Positions 7,290 through 9,385 of a stretch of 9,385 bases of DNA are shown here, piece after piece. The stretch is taken from the NCBI GenBank assembly GCA_033762055.1, contig JANRLZ010000202.1:1-9385 (forward strand), given 5' to 3'. The position numbers and the translations under genes were made by a program. Under the pieces are notes generated by a model. That model was not told where the DNA came from and made no database searches. It was given only the letters and a program-made list of their open reading frames with translations. This DNA is from M3007 sp033762055. GTDB taxonomy: Bacteria > Bacteroidota > Bacteroidia > Chitinophagales > Saprospiraceae. The first letter of the stretch is position 1; each line of letters opens with the position of its first letter.

Positions 7290-8180
7290 TCAGGCGCGTT
7301 TGATTTTCAGGCTGTCGAGGAATTGGAGCGTACCCGGCATACCATTTAGTACGACGGCATTGGAAGGCAACTGCACAGGTCCGACAAACAGTTGTTGACC
7401 AGTGAGCAACAACTGACTGCCGTTGATGGTTTGCGCGACCGAGTCAATGTAAGTCTGGATAGGTTGACGCGGGAGCGGGTCTTGCAGTATGGTAAATACG
7501 TAATCCGGCTTGAGGGCGTGACAAGCGTCGCGAAGGTCGCTGACTGCTACATTGGCGCCCAGATAGGCTACGCGAGCGCCCCGTGAACGCAGGAGGTATT
7601 GAATAAAAAGAAGGGTTAATTCCTGGCTTTCTGCTTCCGGCGAATAAAGCAGGAATACGGGGGATTCAGCACGTGGAACGGCCACGTCAACTGCGCACAT
7701 CAGTTTGCGGCGAATTATTTGGCCTACAAATTTTTCATGGGCCGGACTAATGCTGTTGGTAAGCCAGAGCAGGCGCAGTTTATCAAGGAAAGGATACACC
7801 AGTTCAAGCATGGCCGGTTCGAAGCCGTGCGCATCCACGTATTCTGAAAAAATGAGTTCAAATGCCGCTTCGTTCAGATCAATCATCGCCAGAGTCAGCG
7901 CATCTATCTGCGCATTCGGATTGGGGCTGTTTTGGGCGATGGCTGCACCTTTAGCGGTAATCTCCTCCGGCGTCATTTGCGCCAGTTTGCTGATTTTGAT
8001 GCCGTTGCGATTGAGCAGTGCGATATTAAAGAGCAGGCGGAGGTTGTCGTCGGTGTAGTAGCGAATATTGGTGTCCGTCCGTGCAGGAGTAATCAGGCCA
8101 TAGCGCTGCTCCCATATTCGTATGGTATGCGCTTTGATGCCTGTTAATTTCTCCAGATCACGGATGGAGTAAATGGCCAT
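7290..8180 (-). CDS. MerR-family regulator with degenerate B12-binding domain
   Basis: Transcription regulator of the CarH/LitR architecture, 296 aa. The MerR winged helix (about 4-72) contains the family signature IKAHTIRIWEQRYGLITPART. A helical bundle (about 90-165) and a Rossmann-like cobalamin-binding-type domain (about 174-290) follow. In light-sensing relatives the bundle carries W-x9-E-H and the next domain E-x-H-x-x-G, where His is the lower cobalt ligand. Here these read W139...E149-K150 and E184-S-Q186-E-L-T189, so both histidines and the glycine are lost. Cobalamin binding is therefore unlikely, although the fold appears intact. ATG 8180 is preferred over an upstream TTG at 8213 because family members start just before YSIRDLE. 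It lies upstream of the methyltransferase gene and diverges from the small peptide gene. Confidence 0.92.
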   Translation of the reverse strand: MAIYSIRDLEKLTGIKAHTIRIWEQRYGLITPARTDTNIRYYTDDNLRLLFNIALLNRNGIKISKLAQMTPEEITAKGAAIAQNSPNPNAQIDALTLAMIDLNEAAFELIFSEYVDAHGFEPAMLELVYPFLDKLRLLWLTNSISPAHEKFVGQIIRRKLMCAVDVAVPRAESPVFLLYSPEAESQELTLLFIQYLLRSRGARVAYLGANVAVSDLRDACHALKPDYVFTILQDPLPRQPIQTYIDSVAQTINGSQLLLTGQQLFVGPVQLPSNAVVLNGMPGTLQFLDSLKIKRA

Positions 8181-8200
8181 GGATGTTTGCTTAGTCGCCA

Positions 8201-8208
8201 CAAATGTC
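8201..8208 (-). promoter_or_regulatory. Weak candidate -7 element of the MerR-type gene
   Basis: The minus strand reads GACATTTG, one base from TAnnTTTG, about 20 bp before ATG 8180. The -33 region then falls on the left arm of the inverted repeat at 8224-8233 and is not a good TTG. Confidence 0.25.
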
Positions 8209-8223
8209 TTCAAACAGGTTCTT

Positions 8224-8267
8224 TTGTTAAAAGGTTTACAAAAAAAAGTTCAACATACTTTTAACAA
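8224..8267. promoter_or_regulatory. 10-bp inverted repeat, candidate operator
   Basis: TTGTTAAAAG (8224-8233) and its exact reverse complement CTTTTAACAA (8258-8267) are separated by 24 bp of A-rich sequence, 44 to 87 bp upstream of the MerR-type start. Perfect arms at a promoter fit a dimeric regulator, plausibly the MerR-type protein controlling itself. The long spacer suits two half-site dimers or a loop better than one dimer. Confidence 0.45.
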
Positions 8268-8329
8268 TAACTTTACCCGGCAAAATTTCGGGGGAATTCC
8301 CTGAAAAAAGTGACCGCATTCTCTTAATA

Positions 8330-8347
8330 CCGGCGAAAAAATGCCGG
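8330..8347. repeat. Small inverted repeat in the divergent promoter region
   Basis: CCGGC (8330-8334) and GCCGG (8343-8347) flank eight bases. A perfect palindrome GGGAATTCCC lies nearby at 8292-8301. No T-run follows on either strand, so these are not terminators. Their role is unknown. Confidence 0.3.
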
Positions 8348-8354
8348 ATGGGCG

Positions 8355-8383
8355 ACCGTTCCCTTAATATTTCAACCGCTCCC
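8355..8383 (+). promoter_or_regulatory. Tandem direct repeats upstream of the peptide promoter, candidate LytTR-type operator
   Basis: ACCGTTCCC (8355-8363) and ACCGCTCCC (8375-8383) differ at one base and start 20 bp apart. Similarity continues into CTTAATA versus CTTGACA. The second copy directly abuts the -33 TTG at 8384. A weaker third copy, ACCGCATTC, starts at 8313, 42 bp upstream of the first. Two direct repeats about two helical turns apart just upstream of the core promoter are characteristic of LytTR-family activators, and ACCG[C/T]T resembles known LytTR half-sites. No LytTR gene is in the window. Confidence 0.5.
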
Positions 8384-8413
8384 TTGACAATTTGCAAAAT
8401 GCCGTTACCTTTG
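8384..8413 (+). promoter_or_regulatory. Bacteroidota-type promoter of the small peptide gene
   Basis: A -33 TTG (8384-8386) and a -7 TACCTTTG (8406-8413) are separated by 19 bp, matching the Bacteroidota housekeeping promoter pattern. Transcription should start near 8418, leaving a leader of about 37 nt before ATG 8455. This is the best promoter in the window. Confidence 0.75.
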
Positions 8414-8454
8414 AGCAACTTTTCACCTTCACCTTTCCCAACAGCCCTGCTATT

Positions 8455-8658
8455 ATGTTTTCATCTTTTGGCAAAAAGAAAGACGAACGCCCAAATAATG
8501 CTCAGGACAAAAAGAACAGCTCGCTCGATTTCCTCGAGTCCGAATTGTCTGTACTGAACAAAAATGATTTGAGCAAGGTCGAAGGCGGCAAAGACGCTAA
8601 AAAACCGCTCGACATTTCTGAACTTCGTAAAAGTATTGGCGGAACCATACCGCTGTGA
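8455..8658 (+). CDS. Small double-glycine leader peptide (candidate RiPP, bacteriocin or signal precursor)
   Basis: Peptide of 67 aa in no family I can name with certainty. The N-terminus is highly charged (GKKKDERPNNAQDKK) with no hydrophobic signal. LNKNDLSKVEGG (34-45) matches the double-glycine leader consensus with L-12, D-8, L-7, V-4, G-2 and G-1, the site cleaved by peptidase-containing ABC exporters. Cleavage would release a 22-residue product with no Cys, ending in IGGTIPL. A second motif, LDISELRKSIGG (52-63), repeats the L-12, E-8, L-7, GG spacing with I at -3. Start ATG 8455 is set by the promoter, since an in-frame TTG at 8392 lies upstream of the -7 element. The gene is monocistronic with its own promoter, tandem operator-like repeats and terminator. 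No exporter or modifying enzyme is nearby. Its reality is well supported; secretion or maturation is inference. Confidence 0.75.
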   Translation: MFSSFGKKKDERPNNAQDKKNSSLDFLESELSVLNKNDLSKVEGGKDAKKPLDISELRKSIGGTIPL

Positions 8659-8680
8659 ACAAACAACACACTCAGTTTTG

Positions 8681-8717
8681 AAGCCTTTCCGGTTCGCCGC
8701 GAAAGGCTTTTCTGTTT
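8681..8717 (+). terminator. Intrinsic terminator of the small peptide gene
   Basis: AAGCCTTTC (8681-8689) pairs with GAAAGGCTT (8701-8709). An inner CGG/CCG stem closes a TTCG loop, with one bulged C at 8700. The T-rich tail TTCTGTTTT follows. It begins 23 bp after the peptide stop and is oriented for the plus strand only. Confidence 0.85.
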
Positions 8718-8718
8718 T

Positions 8719-8762
8719 GCGACCGTCACACAGGCCATATTTTTGGCCCGTGTGACGGTCGC
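8719..8762. repeat. 44-nt near-perfect palindrome (strong hairpin)
   Basis: GCGACCGTCACAC (8719-8731) is exactly reverse-complementary to 8750-8762. After one A/C mismatch, GGCCA (8733-8737) pairs with TGGCC (8744-8748), leaving a 6-nt loop. This gives 18 pairs in total. It sits between the peptide terminator and the stop of the CotH-like gene. Neither strand has a T-tract after the stem, so it is not a standard intrinsic terminator. It may still end or protect the minus-strand transcript, or be a dispersed palindromic element. Confidence 0.8.
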
Positions 8763-8768
8763 TCGCAT

Positions 8769-9385
8769 TCATTCTACCTTGTAAAATTCAAAAGAAGCCC
8801 GTTCCGGCAAAGTAACGGCCGCCTCCTCGCCCTCGGCGGCAACATACCAATGTTTAGCGGCAGCAGCCTCCAGCGTAGCGGTATAAATCCCGTCGGCAGC
8901 GGTAGCATCGCCGTTGGCGCCATCATCGAGGAGGGGCGTTTTTTTGAAAGCATATTGCCGGTCGTTGCGGTAATACAACCAGCCGCCTTTGGTAGCATTG
9001 GTCAGTTTGGCCGTAAAAGTCACTTTTTCGCCTTCCTTCATGGCCTTTGCATCGGTAACGCCAGGTTGGATTTTATTGAGCAAGGGGTGTTTGCTCAGCC
9101 ATTCAGCGCGCTTTGTCATGAGTTGCCGCAATCCAATCACGTTATCCGGACCACTTTTCATGGTTTTGTCGAAGGCATTTTGAAAATCTGTTTGGGAGTA
9201 GAGTTTCAGCGTATCGGCTTTTACCCAGGGTTCCACTTCTTTCGAAAATGCCTGTGCGCGTGCGATCAACTGGCCATTAGTCAGGTAATCATTGGTAATG
9301 GTGCGCACATGAGCGATGTAAATCTTGCGGTACAACGAATTTTTCAAGAGTTTTGAAATCAGAGGACGGCGCAAATTTTCAAATT
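8769..9385 (-). CDS. CotH kinase family protein, C-terminal part (runs off the window)
   Basis: The last 205 or so residues of a larger protein; the frame stays open to the right edge, so the start is outside. The visible part resembles the C-terminus of CotH-family proteins: a helical region with LLKNSLYRKIYIAHVRTI, DFQNAFDKTM and RAEWLSKHPLL, then a beta-sandwich-like module containing LLDDGANGDATAADGIYTATL and ending AAVTLPERASFEFYKVE. Family members are atypical protein kinases related to spore coat CotH; in Bacteroidota they are often large, exported and followed by such a module. The ATP-binding part and any signal peptide would lie outside, so catalytic competence cannot be judged. It converges on the small peptide gene across the 8719-8762 palindrome. 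Confidence 0.85.
   Translation of the reverse strand, partial: FENLRRPLISKLLKNSLYRKIYIAHVRTITNDYLTNGQLIARAQAFSKEVEPWVKADTLKLYSQTDFQNAFDKTMKSGPDNVIGLRQLMTKRAEWLSKHPLLNKIQPGVTDAKAMKEGEKVTFTAKLTNATKGGWLYYRNDRQYAFKKTPLLDDGANGDATAADGIYTATLEAAAAKHWYVAAEGEEAAVTLPERASFEFYKVE

Noticed and set aside
8181..8213. An 11-residue N-terminal extension of the MerR-type regulator from TTG 8213
   Set aside because: It overlaps the probable promoter, and the family starts at the ATG directly before the HTH.
8392..8454. An upstream TTG start for the small peptide
   Set aside because: It lies inside the promoter, before the -7 element, so it would not be on the transcript.
8681..8762. Two adjacent hairpins as a transposon end or CRISPR-like array
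   Set aside because: The two hairpins differ in sequence, there are no spaced repeats and no transposase gene. The first is a normal terminator.

Overview
The window looks like ordinary chromosome of a member of the Bacteroidota, most likely a saprospirian or chitinophagian relative. The protein types support this: a DUF6427-like membrane protein, a MerR regulator with a B12-binding-type C-terminal half, a single-domain THUMP RNA methyltransferase, and a CotH-type protein. Shine-Dalgarno motifs are not evident. Copies of the Bacteroidota -7 promoter element (TAnnTTTG, here also TACCTTCG) lie upstream of several genes. The placement below phylum is inference.

Layout, left to right. 85-759 (-) is an OmpR-type response regulator; no partner kinase is in view. 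Diverging from it is a (+) run of three genes: a DUF6427-like membrane protein, purQ (glutaminase subunit of FGAM synthase) and miaA (tRNA A37 dimethylallyltransferase). purQ and miaA overlap by four bases, and miaA uses a TTG start. miaA converges on a (-) gene for a small membrane protein with TPR-like repeats, which has its own terminator. Across a 226-bp divergent gap lies sppA (+), a complete 67K-type signal peptide peptidase with both catalytic residues.

sppA converges on a (-) pair: a MerR/B12-domain regulator followed after 25 bp by a THUMP-domain 23S rRNA-type methyltransferase. The regulator has the family fold but lacks the residues that hold cobalamin. Its promoter region contains a 10-bp inverted repeat.

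The 274-bp region upstream of the regulator also serves a divergent gene, and this is the most interesting part of the window. The gene (8455-8658) encodes a 67-residue peptide carrying a textbook double-glycine leader motif and a second, similar motif near its C-terminus. It has a near-consensus Bacteroidota promoter and a strong intrinsic terminator. Two 9-bp direct repeats, 20 bp apart, abut the -33 element in the arrangement used by LytTR response regulators. Together these suggest a solitary, tightly regulated secreted or modified peptide. No exporter, peptidase or modifying enzyme is present in the window.

A 44-nt near-perfect palindrome follows, then the 3' end of a CotH-like protein gene (-) that runs off the right edge. 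The other genes are housekeeping.
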